A stretch of 40,690 bases of DNA from an uncultured Bacteroidales bacterium (GTDB lineage Bacteria > Bacteroidota > Bacteroidia > Bacteroidales > UBA932), in contig CALVAC010000025.1 of assembly GCA_944325435.1 (NCBI GenBank), forward strand, positions 1 through 40,690, written 5' to 3'. Positions 8,642-16,513 of this stretch are shown here, piece by piece. A model generated the notes under the pieces. It worked only from the letters and a program-made list of their open reading frames with translations, did no database searches and was not told the origin of the DNA. Each line of letters begins with the position of its first letter. Within the stretch, counting starts at the first letter, position 1. The translations under genes were made by a program, and so were the position numbers.

Positions 8642-8664
8642 GTGCAAAAATACTATTTTTGCAC
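8642..8664. promoter_or_regulatory. 23-bp perfect palindrome forming opposed -7 boxes (fba and gmk)
   Basis: GTGCAAAAATA (8642-8652), a single central C (8653) and TATTTTTGCAC (8654-8664) form a perfect inverted repeat. Each half contains a -7 consensus: TATTTTTG on plus (8654-8661, about 22 bases before the gmk ATG) and the same sequence on minus (8652-8645), facing fba with a leader of about 165 bases. It could be a symmetric bidirectional promoter, an operator, or both. A further palindrome CTTTTTCAAAAAG lies at 8627-8639. A second plus-strand -7-like TAATTTTG is at 8521-8528. The rest of the 8469-8682 gap shows nothing recognisable. Confidence 0.6.
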
Positions 8665-8682
8665 GAAATTAGGAAATCGGAT

Positions 8683-9249
8683 ATGAATAAGGTCATTATA
8701 TTTTCCGCTCCGTCCGGGGCAGGCAAGAGCACAATCGTGAACCACATCCTCGGTCTGCATCCGGAGATGGAATTTTCCATTTCCGCCACTTCGAGAGCAC
8801 CTCGCGGAAGCGAACAGGATGGGGTCGAATACTATTTCTTTTCGGAGCAGGAGTTCAGGGACCTCATAGCGAAGGACAGCTTTGTGGAATATGAGGAGGT
8901 GTATCCCGGCTCTTTCTACGGGACATTGAAATCGGAGGTCGAGAGAATCTGGGCAAAGGGACATGTGATAGTGTTCGATATAGATGTCAAGGGCGGCGTA
9001 AACATGAAACGGATATTCGGGGACAAAGCGTTGTCGATATTCATCAAGGCTCCATCAGTCGAGGAGTTGCGCAGACGCCTTCAGGGCAGGGGAACAGACT
9101 CCCCGGAGGCGATAGAACGCAGGGTGGCAAAGGCACAGTCGGAAACGGAGTTCGCAAAAGGCAGATTCGACCATGTCCTCGTCAACGACGACCTCCAGAG
9201 GGCGTTTGCGGAAGCGGAGAGGATTGTAAGTGAATTCATTGCAAAATAA
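8683..9249 (+). CDS. gmk: Guanylate kinase
   Basis: This 188-residue enzyme phosphorylates GMP to GDP with ATP. The start MNKVIIFSAPSGAGKSTIVN carries the P-loop GAGKST. SISATSRAPRGSEQDGVEYYF is the GMP-binding segment, and IVFDIDVKGGVNMKRIF and the lid region RRRLQGRGTDSPEAIERR follow in the usual order. The open frame extends upstream to 8578, but the ATG at 8683 is chosen because it gives the family N-terminus and lies after the -7 box in the palindrome. The stop overlaps the nadD start by one base (TAATG), so translation of the two is probably coupled. Confidence 0.95.
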   Translation: MNKVIIFSAPSGAGKSTIVNHILGLHPEMEFSISATSRAPRGSEQDGVEYYFFSEQEFRDLIAKDSFVEYEEVYPGSFYGTLKSEVERIWAKGHVIVFDIDVKGGVNMKRIFGDKALSIFIKAPSVEELRRRLQGRGTDSPEAIERRVAKAQSETEFAKGRFDHVLVNDDLQRAFAEAERIVSEFIAK

Positions 9250-9890
9250 TGAAAATAGCGGTATATTCGGGATCATTCAATCCTCTCCATATCGGGCATC
9301 TTGCCATAATGCGATATCTGACCGAGAGTGCAGGCTTCGATATGGTGTACCTCATCGTCTCTCCGAAAAATCCCATAAAGTCTACAGTCAGTGCGGAGAC
9401 AGGGATGGAGAGATATGAAGCGGCGGTCGCTGCCGTAGGGAGGCATCCGGAACTGAAAGTGAAAGTGGATGACATAGAGCTGGAAATGCCTGCACCACAA
9501 TATACCATCAGGACTCTCGATGCCCTGGCTGCGAGAGAACCGGGCAATTCGTTCGTGTTTGTGCTCGGGGCAGACAATCTGGCGGATATCCGGCGCTGGA
9601 GGGACTACGGCAGGATACTGTCTGACTACGGGGTGGCTGTCTATCCCAGGAGAGGTTATGACATGGCTGCGGCCAGGGATGCCCTGATGGCTGAATGCGG
9701 AGCTGCCGGGGAACAAGCTTCAGGGCAGGTAACTGTTCCGGACCGGGAGGCAGACAGTAATGTCTTCCTGCCGGACAGGGGTATTTACAGGATTATGCTG
9801 ATGGAGGATGCCCCGCAGGTAGACATCTCATCATCCGAACTTAGAGCCGCTTTCGCTGCCGGAATTGATGCTTCCGCATATCTGATGTAG
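9249..9890 (+). CDS. nadD: Nicotinate-nucleotide adenylyltransferase
   Basis: This 213-residue enzyme joins nicotinate mononucleotide and ATP to form deamido-NAD in NAD biosynthesis. GSFNPLHIGHLAIMRYL (about 8-24) is the nucleotidyltransferase (T/H)xGH motif. FVFVLGADNLADIRRWRDY (about 99-117) is the NadD core, and DISSSELRAAFAAG near the C-terminus replaces the common ISSTxIR. A stretch of about 25 residues before the last strand (near MAECGAAGEQASGQVTVP) looks like a small insertion. It shares one base with gmk and is probably in the same operon. Confidence 0.92.
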   Translation: MKIAVYSGSFNPLHIGHLAIMRYLTESAGFDMVYLIVSPKNPIKSTVSAETGMERYEAAVAAVGRHPELKVKVDDIELEMPAPQYTIRTLDALAAREPGNSFVFVLGADNLADIRRWRDYGRILSDYGVAVYPRRGYDMAAARDALMAECGAAGEQASGQVTVPDREADSNVFLPDRGIYRIMLMEDAPQVDISSSELRAAFAAGIDASAYLM

Positions 9891-9961
9891 CCTGCGGCCG
9901 TATGATGTTCCCGATTGAGAATTTTAATATGATTATCCGCAAAAATTTTAATGGCAGGGAG

Positions 9962-10600
9962 ATGACAGGTATAGAGATTGAGAGGAAATTCCTGGTGAAA
10001 GATGATGGCTTCAAGGCTGAGGCTGTTGAGTCGCATCATCTGGTGCAGGGGTACATCTGCCGTGAGAGCGGGCGTACCGTGAGGGTGAGGGTTGCGGATG
10101 ACAGGGCGTATCTTACCATCAAGGGACGGAGCTCTGACAGCGGGATGAGCCGTCTCGAATGGGAAACGGAGATTCCCGTGGCTGATGCACTGAGCCTCCT
10201 GCCGCTATGCCAGGGAGGTACAATCGACAAGACAAGGTATATTGTGCCGGCATCTGCTGCGGCCAGCTCCGTTTGCCGCCATAGTGACAGGGATGCAGAT
10301 TCGATTTTGCGCCACAAGACCCCCGACAGCAATGATGGATGTATATCGGCAAAGGATGACTGTGCCGCCTGTGGTGAATCCGGGGGGAATCCTGCTATCC
10401 GGGGCAGGAAATGGGAGGTGGATGAATTCCACGGGGACAATGAGGGTCTGGTAGTGGCGGAGATCGAACTTGGAAGCGAGGATGAGCCATTCGGCAGGCC
10501 TTCCTGGCTCGGGGAGGAAGTCACCGGAGACAGGAGGTATTATAATTCAATGTTGTCGGAATGTCCTTATAAGAAATGGCAGGATGCTTCCCTGCCATAA
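9962..10600 (+). CDS. CYTH-domain protein (triphosphate tunnel enzyme-like) with a cysteine-rich insertion
   Basis: This is a 212-residue CYTH superfamily member; such proteins bind triphosphate-containing substrates in an eight-stranded barrel. The hallmark EIERKFLV is at the N-terminus, followed by RTVRVRVADDRAYLTIKG, SRLEWETEIP, IDKTRYIVP, WEVDEFHGDNEGLVVAEIEL and WLGEEVTGDRRYYN. Between IDKTRYIVPA and RKWEVDEFHG, where relatives have a few residues, lie about 50 extra residues (DNA about 10250-10406) with Cys-x6-Cys-x2-Cys and an upstream CRH. Start 9962 is chosen to match the family N-terminus; an ATG at 9902 in the same frame would add 20 residues. Function is unassigned. It may be cotranscribed with gmk-nadD (71-base gap). 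Confidence 0.85.
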   Translation: MTGIEIERKFLVKDDGFKAEAVESHHLVQGYICRESGRTVRVRVADDRAYLTIKGRSSDSGMSRLEWETEIPVADALSLLPLCQGGTIDKTRYIVPASAAASSVCRHSDRDADSILRHKTPDSNDGCISAKDDCAACGESGGNPAIRGRKWEVDEFHGDNEGLVVAEIELGSEDEPFGRPSWLGEEVTGDRRYYNSMLSECPYKKWQDASLP

Positions 10601-10686
10601 ATCCGTGAATTTTTAAGGGAGTGTCTGTCCTCCTGCCGTGACTTTTGTGGCGATGGAGTGTACGGCAATAAAGGCGGATGGGCCGG

Positions 10687-11409
10687 TCACAGCCGGTCGA
10701 TGGTCTCCTGGAGAAGGGTGGAGAACAGCCCGATGTGGTATCCGTCCACAAGACGGTGGTTCACATCCACGGTCATGTTTATCCACAGTCTTCTGCCCTG
10801 CCGTACGGGATGTTCCTGTCCTGTAAGCCCTAACCAGTCTTTCAGTTTCGGGGTATAGTCATCACCTCTGTCCATCCTCGTATATCGTCCCCATGACACT
10901 CTCGGGATTGAATCTGAAGTATCCAGACCACGTTCGCTGCACATCCCTGTGGCATCGATCCATGGCAGGCACGACAGGAAATAGCATTCTTCTTCCGGAA
11001 TGTCCGTGTCTCCGCACAGGAATTCCCTTTCCTGCGGTCCTCTGCTGCATATTTCTTTCCAGATAGCTGCGGCCCTGGCGCAGAATTCTTCGACCGAATC
11101 CTCCATATGGCAGTTCATTATCTGGAATTCGGTGCATCCGGGCTGCAGAACCGTGAAGCTCGGATGGCATCTGTCCAGCAGATATACTCCATCCTCGTGT
11201 ATCCTGTATCTGAAATTCTCGATGTCGTTCATCGTGGCAGTGACAAGATAGCAGATGGTATGGTAGAATGATACCCCGTGCAGTTTGGCGAAACTGTAGG
11301 CCTGGGTCACATCAATATAGAAGCTCACATGGTAGAAAGGGAAGCCCAGCTTGCTGAAATGCTCCCACTGCTGTCGTCTGCTCCAGTTCCCGATATCGAT
11401 TTTTTTCAT
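10687..11409 (-). CDS. CatA-like O-acetyltransferase (chloramphenicol acetyltransferase fold)
   Basis: This 240-residue protein belongs to the trimeric CAT family, which transfers acetyl from acetyl-CoA to a hydroxyl. The N-terminal HFSKLGFPFYHVSFYIDV and the C-terminal MTVDVNHRLVDGYHIGLF correspond to CAT landmarks. The catalytic motif HHxxxDG reads NHRLVDG: the second, catalytic His and the Asp are kept and the first His is Asn. Length is slightly above the classic 215-220. Such chromosomal relatives are common in Bacteroidota and need not confer resistance; the substrate is unknown. It is convergent with the CYTH gene. Confidence 0.8.
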   Translation of the reverse strand: MKKIDIGNWSRRQQWEHFSKLGFPFYHVSFYIDVTQAYSFAKLHGVSFYHTICYLVTATMNDIENFRYRIHEDGVYLLDRCHPSFTVLQPGCTEFQIMNCHMEDSVEEFCARAAAIWKEICSRGPQEREFLCGDTDIPEEECYFLSCLPWIDATGMCSERGLDTSDSIPRVSWGRYTRMDRGDDYTPKLKDWLGLTGQEHPVRQGRRLWINMTVDVNHRLVDGYHIGLFSTLLQETIDRL

Positions 11410-11446
11410 GGCATAGTTTGTTTTCAGAGTTTCTGGTCAATTCCCG

Positions 11447-11478
11447 TATTCCGGCACGGACCGGGGTGCGGCGGAATA
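11447..11478 (-). repeat. Inverted repeat downstream of the BtuG-like gene
   Basis: TATTCCGGCAC (11447-11457) and GTGCGGCGGAATA (11466-11478) form an imperfect stem just past the minus-strand gene ending at 11485. No T-run follows, so it may be an RNA 3'-end hairpin rather than a classic terminator. Confidence 0.35.
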
Positions 11479-11484
11479 TGGCTG

Positions 11485-12591
11485 TCATACAGGCAGGAAG
11501 GCGAAATGTCCCGGGATGACCCCTGCAGAGAAAGTCCGGACAAGATTCAGGGATGAGTCCAGCATATAAACCGTCCCCGGGTTGATATAGTCCCCGGAGT
11601 CTGAAATGAAGATGGTCTCACCATCGGCTGATGCCCATATCCCGTACGGAACTTCCGCGGCAGCTGCTCCGGAAGTGTCCAGTACTGTCCTGGTCACGGT
11701 CCCGCCGGCCGGATCTATCACGGTGAGCATATATATGCCGCTTCCAGGCGTATAGTCCCATTCTTTCTCATTGCCGAGAATATAAACGAGACTTCCGTTC
11801 GAATACATTGATGATACTCTTATGTCTTTGCTGGAGACTGTCTCGGATTCCGGATCGAATATATATATGCCTGAATGGACTGACACATAGTCTCCCGGAG
11901 AGCTTATCCATATCATGCCCCTGCCATCCACGGCGATGTCACATATATTGGCAGCTATCTCGACATTGCGCTCGAGAGTGAAGCTGGCTTCATCTATTAT
12001 GCTGAGCCGGTTGTCGTATCCATCCGTCACTCCTCCGGAATTTGCAACATAGATTTTCTTGTCCGCTACTGCTATCCCCTCGGGCTGGTAGCCGGCATCT
12101 ATCTTTCCTGATACGGAGAGGTCATCCGCATTCACCTTGTATACGGCTCCGGGTCTCGATTCTCCTCCGTAATATGCTCCTGCCCAGGATGTGATATATG
12201 CATAGCCTTCGCTGAACGCAATGTCTCTGCAGGAAGGAATCTTGACTGTCCCTATGTGTTCCAGAGTGACGGCATCCATGACTTCCACGAGATCGGAGCC
12301 GTTGAGCACGGCCCACAGCCTGCCTCCGTAGACCGCAAGGTCGTTGCCTGTGTCGCCGAGGTTTAGGGCCACATCGGGATTGACGGCTGCAAATGCATCC
12401 CTGATATATGTCCCGTCCGTAAAGTCATAGAAGTCTATGGAGGCATTGTTCATTCCCATCTGTCCTTCGTTGAGGATATATAGCCTGTCTCCGGATGCCG
12501 GAGGTATGGCCGGCAGAGTCTCGTTTCCGAGGTCGGAACAGCCCGTCAGTATGGCTGCGGAGATGGATGTTGCTGCAAGGATTTTTCTCAT
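11485..12591 (-). CDS. YncE/DUF5074-type beta-propeller surface lipoprotein, BtuG-like
   Basis: This 368-residue lipoprotein (lipobox AILTGC, Cys18) consists of propeller repeats: YILNEGQMGMNNASIDFYD, NDLAVYGGRLWAVLNGSDLVEVMDA, DIAFSEGYAYITSW, PEGIAVADKKIYVANSGG, ICDIAVDGRGMIWISS and PYGIWASADGETIFISDSG. This is the pattern of the YncE-like seven-bladed proteins of Bacteroidota. In Bacteroides thetaiotaomicron such a protein next to a BtuB receptor is BtuG, a surface cobalamin-binding protein. Here it lies 69 bases downstream of a BtuB-like receptor, so a surface ligand-capture role is likely. No cobalamin riboswitch is present, so the ligand is uncertain. Confidence 0.75.
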   Translation of the reverse strand: MRKILAATSISAAILTGCSDLGNETLPAIPPASGDRLYILNEGQMGMNNASIDFYDFTDGTYIRDAFAAVNPDVALNLGDTGNDLAVYGGRLWAVLNGSDLVEVMDAVTLEHIGTVKIPSCRDIAFSEGYAYITSWAGAYYGGESRPGAVYKVNADDLSVSGKIDAGYQPEGIAVADKKIYVANSGGVTDGYDNRLSIIDEASFTLERNVEIAANICDIAVDGRGMIWISSPGDYVSVHSGIYIFDPESETVSSKDIRVSSMYSNGSLVYILGNEKEWDYTPGSGIYMLTVIDPAGGTVTRTVLDTSGAAAAEVPYGIWASADGETIFISDSGDYINPGTVYMLDSSLNLVRTFSAGVIPGHFAFLPV

Positions 12592-12660
12592 GTCTGTACA
12601 ACTGGAATCGGAATAATCGTCAAATATAGTGAATTTATCGGGAACGGGGGCAGATGTCTG

Positions 12661-14838
12661 TCAGAATGAATATCCGATGGCAAGGAAGAAATTGCAGCGA
12701 GGCATGGGGTAGTTCGGGACAATCTCGTACTGCCTGTTGAGGATGTTGTTGACTGTCAGACGGAAAGTAAGTCCGGCAGGGATGGCCTTGGACAGGGATA
12801 TGTCATGGGTTGCCCAGGGCGGCATCATCGTGGACCGCAGATTGGCTGAAGATGTGTACCGGACTCCTGTGAAGATGAAGGAATAGTCCGCCCTCCAGCC
12901 GTGCCATGAGACGGTTGCGGAGACGGATCCGCTGTGCCTGGGGATGTACGGGATCTGCCCTCCGTATGTCTGGCTGTCAGGGCTGGATACATCCGTTGCC
13001 CTCTGGAAAGTGTAGCGGACTGTCATCCCGCACTGCCAGCCGGTTTTCCGGCCGGCTTCTGCTGCAGGATGTCTGTCAGAGGAGCTGTATTCCCAGCCGA
13101 ACATTCCCTCCGCCCCTGTGGTACGGGTGTGTCCTATGTTGTACATTGACCAGCGGAACTGGTTTGAAGTCGGCACGGCGACAATCTTGTCCTTTATATT
13201 ATTGTAGTATCCTTCCGTTTTGGCGTGCAGTGTCCAGCCTGCGGCAGGGCTGATTTCGCTGTCAATCCTCAGGCTGTATTGGATGGCATCTTCAGGAAGC
13301 AGGGACACATTACCGAACTCTGAATAATACAGGTCATTGAAAGTCGGCATCCTGTATGATCTCTTTACAGACCCTCCTATGGCCAGCAGGGAACTGCCGA
13401 AAGGTGAATAGCGGAATGTCAGGGCAGGGGATACCACATTGCGGAAATCCCGTGTCCTGCCTCCGGATGCGCTGTCCCCGGTATTGTGAAAATCAGCGGT
13501 CAGGCTGTATACCGCTCCGGCAGTCACCGAGACTTTCCTGAACCGGAATGCTGTATATGCGGCACCCCAGAAGGCTGCCCTGCGGGGCCAAGCGAAGTCC
13601 ATCTTGTCGGATTCCAGTGAACAGTACTGGGCATCCGTGGCTATGGACAGCCTCCACCACTGGAACAGCTGCAATGACTGTACAAAGGACAGGTATGCCT
13701 CCTGCTGGAGATAGGAGTCGTCCACAGGCATTGCAGAGATGTCTTTTGTGGGGTCGTTCCAGTAACGCATACGGTCATTGGCATATTTGGCCGATATACG
13801 GAAAGAATAGGTCCTGCCTGCCTGTCTTGATATCCTCCCCTGGACGAAGATGTTCCGGTCCTCCTGCCTCTCGCTGGCTGATGAAAGAAGTTCCGGCCTG
13901 CGGACAACCGCGCCCGGCAGTCCTCTTGCCGACCCGTAGAAATACGCCTTGACTGCCCATTCCCCTCCTGTGATGGCTCCGGACAGGTCGGCTTCGGCCC
14001 TCAAAGCCCGTATGTCGCTGTTCGTGCGTACCATTGTCGTGTCATATCCCGCCGGTGTTCCCTCTGCGGTCATCGATTCTTTCCTGCATCTGAACCTGTA
14101 TCTTCCGGATGCTCCGAGATATTCGATGCTTGCGGATATGCTTGCTTTGCTTCCGAGCTTCTGCTCCCATCGTATGTATGGCGACACTGTCCCGAACGAG
14201 CCTCCTCTGAGCCTTGCCGTGCCATGATATCTTCGCCCGTCGGAAAAATCAGGCCGGACCGGTACAAGGTGAAGTGCGGCGCCGGCGGCATATTCCCTGG
14301 CACTTTGCAGGGGATTGTCCTGCTGTCCGCTGTACAGGATAATGGCAGCAAGGTCTTCCGTGGAGAATCTGCCGAGGTCCACCTGGGCGTTCTGTGCATT
14401 CCCTATCTGGATGCCATCGATGAACACGGCCGTGTGTTCGCTACCCATTCCTCTCACATTGACAGTCTTCAGTCCTCCGGCTCCTCCGTAGTCTTTCAGC
14501 TGGACCCCTCCGAACATCCTTACGGCATCCGCCACATTCTGTACAGCCTTCAGCCTTGCTCCGGATATGCTGTCCACCGGGGGTGCGGATGCCGTTTTCC
14601 ATGCCGTGATGGTGGCGCTGTCGAGGCTGTCCGGCGGTGTGGCTGCCGCAGATGCGGTCACCGCAGTGTCTGTATGCCTGCCGGTGATGCTCCCCTGGTT
14701 CCTTGCGGACAGGCACGTGCAGCCTGTAAAGGACAGAAGCACCGCTGCGACAGCTTTCAAAGAAGTTGTGCGGTGCAGGTGCCGTCTGCCGTATGTCCGG
14801 ATGATTCCCATGGCCGCAAAGGTATGATAAAATTTCAA
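12661..14838 (-). CDS. TonB-dependent outer-membrane receptor, BtuB-like
   Basis: This 725-residue outer-membrane receptor has a signal sequence (hydrophobic LKAVAAVLLSFTGCTCLSA after a basic stretch) and a plug domain from about residue 75 to 195. The plug carries VADAVRMFGGVQLKDYGG, VNVRGMGSEHTAVFIDGIQIGNAQ and VDLGRFSTEDLAAI. A 22-strand barrel is expected to follow, ending in YPMPRCNFFLAIGYSF with the terminal Phe used for outer-membrane insertion. It lacks the N-terminal carboxypeptidase-like domain and the SusC length (about 1,000 residues), so it resembles vitamin or siderophore receptors such as BtuB. An internal Met at residue 10 is an alternative start. It is the first gene of a two-gene unit with the propeller lipoprotein and is divergent from the pectin locus (75-base gap). 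Confidence 0.85.
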   Translation of the reverse strand: MKFYHTFAAMGIIRTYGRRHLHRTTSLKAVAAVLLSFTGCTCLSARNQGSITGRHTDTAVTASAAATPPDSLDSATITAWKTASAPPVDSISGARLKAVQNVADAVRMFGGVQLKDYGGAGGLKTVNVRGMGSEHTAVFIDGIQIGNAQNAQVDLGRFSTEDLAAIILYSGQQDNPLQSAREYAAGAALHLVPVRPDFSDGRRYHGTARLRGGSFGTVSPYIRWEQKLGSKASISASIEYLGASGRYRFRCRKESMTAEGTPAGYDTTMVRTNSDIRALRAEADLSGAITGGEWAVKAYFYGSARGLPGAVVRRPELLSSASERQEDRNIFVQGRISRQAGRTYSFRISAKYANDRMRYWNDPTKDISAMPVDDSYLQQEAYLSFVQSLQLFQWWRLSIATDAQYCSLESDKMDFAWPRRAAFWGAAYTAFRFRKVSVTAGAVYSLTADFHNTGDSASGGRTRDFRNVVSPALTFRYSPFGSSLLAIGGSVKRSYRMPTFNDLYYSEFGNVSLLPEDAIQYSLRIDSEISPAAGWTLHAKTEGYYNNIKDKIVAVPTSNQFRWSMYNIGHTRTTGAEGMFGWEYSSSDRHPAAEAGRKTGWQCGMTVRYTFQRATDVSSPDSQTYGGQIPYIPRHSGSVSATVSWHGWRADYSFIFTGVRYTSSANLRSTMMPPWATHDISLSKAIPAGLTFRLTVNNILNRQYEIVPNYPMPRCNFFLAIGYSF

Positions 14839-14881
14839 GGATTTGCGTCAAAATTTACTAACTGCCTGTATGTAATCTTTC

Positions 14882-14889
14882 TAATTTTG
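14882..14889 (+). promoter_or_regulatory. -7 box of the pectin operon
   Basis: TAATTTTG followed by CA matches the consensus and gives a start near 14896, about 18 bases before the GH28 ATG. No TTG lies at the usual distance, consistent with control by an activator such as the HTCS. Confidence 0.55.
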
Positions 14890-14913
14890 CATCCTGAATA
14901 ACCATGTAATATT

Positions 14914-16512
14914 ATGCTGGACCGAAAACCATTGGCTGTCGCGCTGCTCCTGTTCTCTGCCACAGGCTGCGCAGAATCAGAATTCGCATATCTCTATAAG
15001 GACCTTCCTTTTGAAATGGAGATGGTCTCCAGACCGGAGATACCGCAGTATTCTGTGGATATCACCGATTTCGGAGGAGTAGGTGATGGTGTGACCCTCA
15101 ATTCTGATGCCTTTGCCTTGGCGATAGACCACCTTTCGGAAAGAGGTGGGGGACATCTGATTGTACCTCAAGGAATATGGCTGTCCGGTCCGATTACCCT
15201 CAAGGACAATATAGACCTGCATCTGAAGGAGGATGCCGTCCTGCTGTTCTCCACTGACAGGAATCTCTATCCGATAGTCGAGACAATATTCGAAGGGCTC
15301 GACACCAGGCGTTGCATAGCCCCGCTAAATGCTGTCGGAGCGAAAAACATATCAGTGACTGGAGGGGGTACGATAGATGGAAACGGTGATTCGTGGAGAC
15401 AGGTGAAGCGCTCCAAGATGACTTCCGGACAGTGGAAAGACCTCCTTGCTGGCGGGGGCTTCACGGACAGCGCAGGGGAAATCTGGTATCCTGACTCTTC
15501 CTCGTATCGCGGCTCTCTCGTGAGTGATGCCTTCAATGTCCCGCAGGGGATGGAGACAGACGAAGACTGGGAGTCGGTGAAGACCTATCTGCGCCCTGTC
15601 CTGCTGGAGTTTACGGAATGCGAGAATGTCCTGCTGGAGGACTGCCTTTTCCAGAACTCTCCTTGCTGGAATCTCCATCCGCTCCTTTGCAGGAATGTGA
15701 TAATCGACAATGTGACTGTACGCAATCCGTGGTATTCGCAGAACGGGGATGGGATAGACATAGACTCATGCGAGAATGTCCTGCTGCTGGACTCGGATTT
15801 CGATGTAGGGGATGATGCCATCTGCATCAAGTCCGGCAAGGACGAGGATGGAAGGCTCAGGGCAAGGCCATGCAGGAATCTGATAGTGCATAACTGCACG
15901 GTATTTCACGGTCACGGAGGCTTTGTGGTAGGCAGCGAGATGTCCGGTGATGTCCGGAACATCTCCGTCTCGGACTGCCGTTTCTTCGGGACGGATGTGG
16001 GGCTGCGGTTCAAGAGCTGCCGTGGCAGGGGAGGAGTCGTGGAGAATATCCATATCAGCGACATTGTGATGAAGGACATCCCTACGGAGCCGTTGCTGTT
16101 CGACCTCCATTATGGAGGCAAGTCCGCGCTCGAGTCTGCCGGGGATGGAGCCGCTCCGTATGACATAGACTTTCTCCCGGCGGATGAGACAACTCCTGAG
16201 TTCAGGGACATCCATATCAGCGACATAGTATGCAAAGGTGCAGGCAGGGCAATGTATTTCAACGGCATTCCGGAAAAGCCGATAACCGGTGTGACTCTTG
16301 AGAACTGCAGGATAGTGTCAGTCAACGGTGCGGACATACGGTATTCCGGAGCGGTGGAGCTGAAAGATGTACACATTTCCCAGACCAATGGGGCGGCATA
16401 TACATTCGCGAACTGCGGCAAGGTCACCGTTGATGGCTGTACGGGGGATTCCGGAGCAGAGGATTTCTCCGTCTTCCGCCACAATTCAGATGAAATAGAT
16501 ATCAGGAAATAA
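14914..16512 (+). CDS. GH28 polygalacturonase lipoprotein
   Basis: This 532-residue lipoprotein (signal to FSATGC, Cys19) is a GH28 right-handed beta-helix enzyme that hydrolyses galacturonan linkages in pectin. It opens with [26 protein letters not shown], typical of the family. The catalytic set is visible: NGDGIDIDS (about 277-285, NxD), DDAICIKSG (about 300-308, Asp pair), [10 protein letters not shown] (His334) and LRFKS (RxK, 365-367). An insertion near 160-225 precedes the helix core. Whether it acts on homogalacturonan or RG-I cannot be told. It is one base from the next gene, so they are cotranscribed. Confidence 0.92.
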   Translation: MLDRKPLAVALLLFSATGCAESEFAYLYKDLPFEMEMVSRPEIPQYSVDITDFGGVGDGVTLNSDAFALAIDHLSERGGGHLIVPQGIWLSGPITLKDNIDLHLKEDAVLLFSTDRNLYPIVETIFEGLDTRRCIAPLNAVGAKNISVTGGGTIDGNGDSWRQVKRSKMTSGQWKDLLAGGGFTDSAGEIWYPDSSSYRGSLVSDAFNVPQGMETDEDWESVKTYLRPVLLEFTECENVLLEDCLFQNSPCWNLHPLLCRNVIIDNVTVRNPWYSQNGDGIDIDSCENVLLLDSDFDVGDDAICIKSGKDEDGRLRARPCRNLIVHNCTVFHGHGGFVVGSEMSGDVRNISVSDCRFFGTDVGLRFKSCRGRGGVVENIHISDIVMKDIPTEPLLFDLHYGGKSALESAGDGAAPYDIDFLPADETTPEFRDIHISDIVCKGAGRAMYFNGIPEKPITGVTLENCRIVSVNGADIRYSGAVELKDVHISQTNGAAYTFANCGKVTVDGCTGDSGAEDFSVFRHNSDEIDIRK

Positions 16513-16513
16513 G

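Noticed and set aside
8642..8664. Palindrome as an intrinsic terminator
   Set aside because: The centre is one base, so no hairpin loop can form without breaking pairs; the stem is AT-rich and it sits directly before gmk.
10687..11409. Chloramphenicol resistance gene
   Set aside because: The CAT fold is present, but the protein is a divergent chromosomal type with an altered HHxxxDG motif and no mobile context; resistance cannot be claimed.
12661..14838. Receptor as the SusC of the pectin locus
   Set aside because: It is 725 residues, lacks the N-terminal carboxypeptidase-like domain, has no SusD partner and is transcribed away from the pectin genes.
14839..14913. Cobalamin riboswitch before the BtuB-like receptor
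   Set aside because: Only 75 bases separate the divergent genes, and no B12-box-like sequence is present; a cobalamin riboswitch needs about 200 bases.
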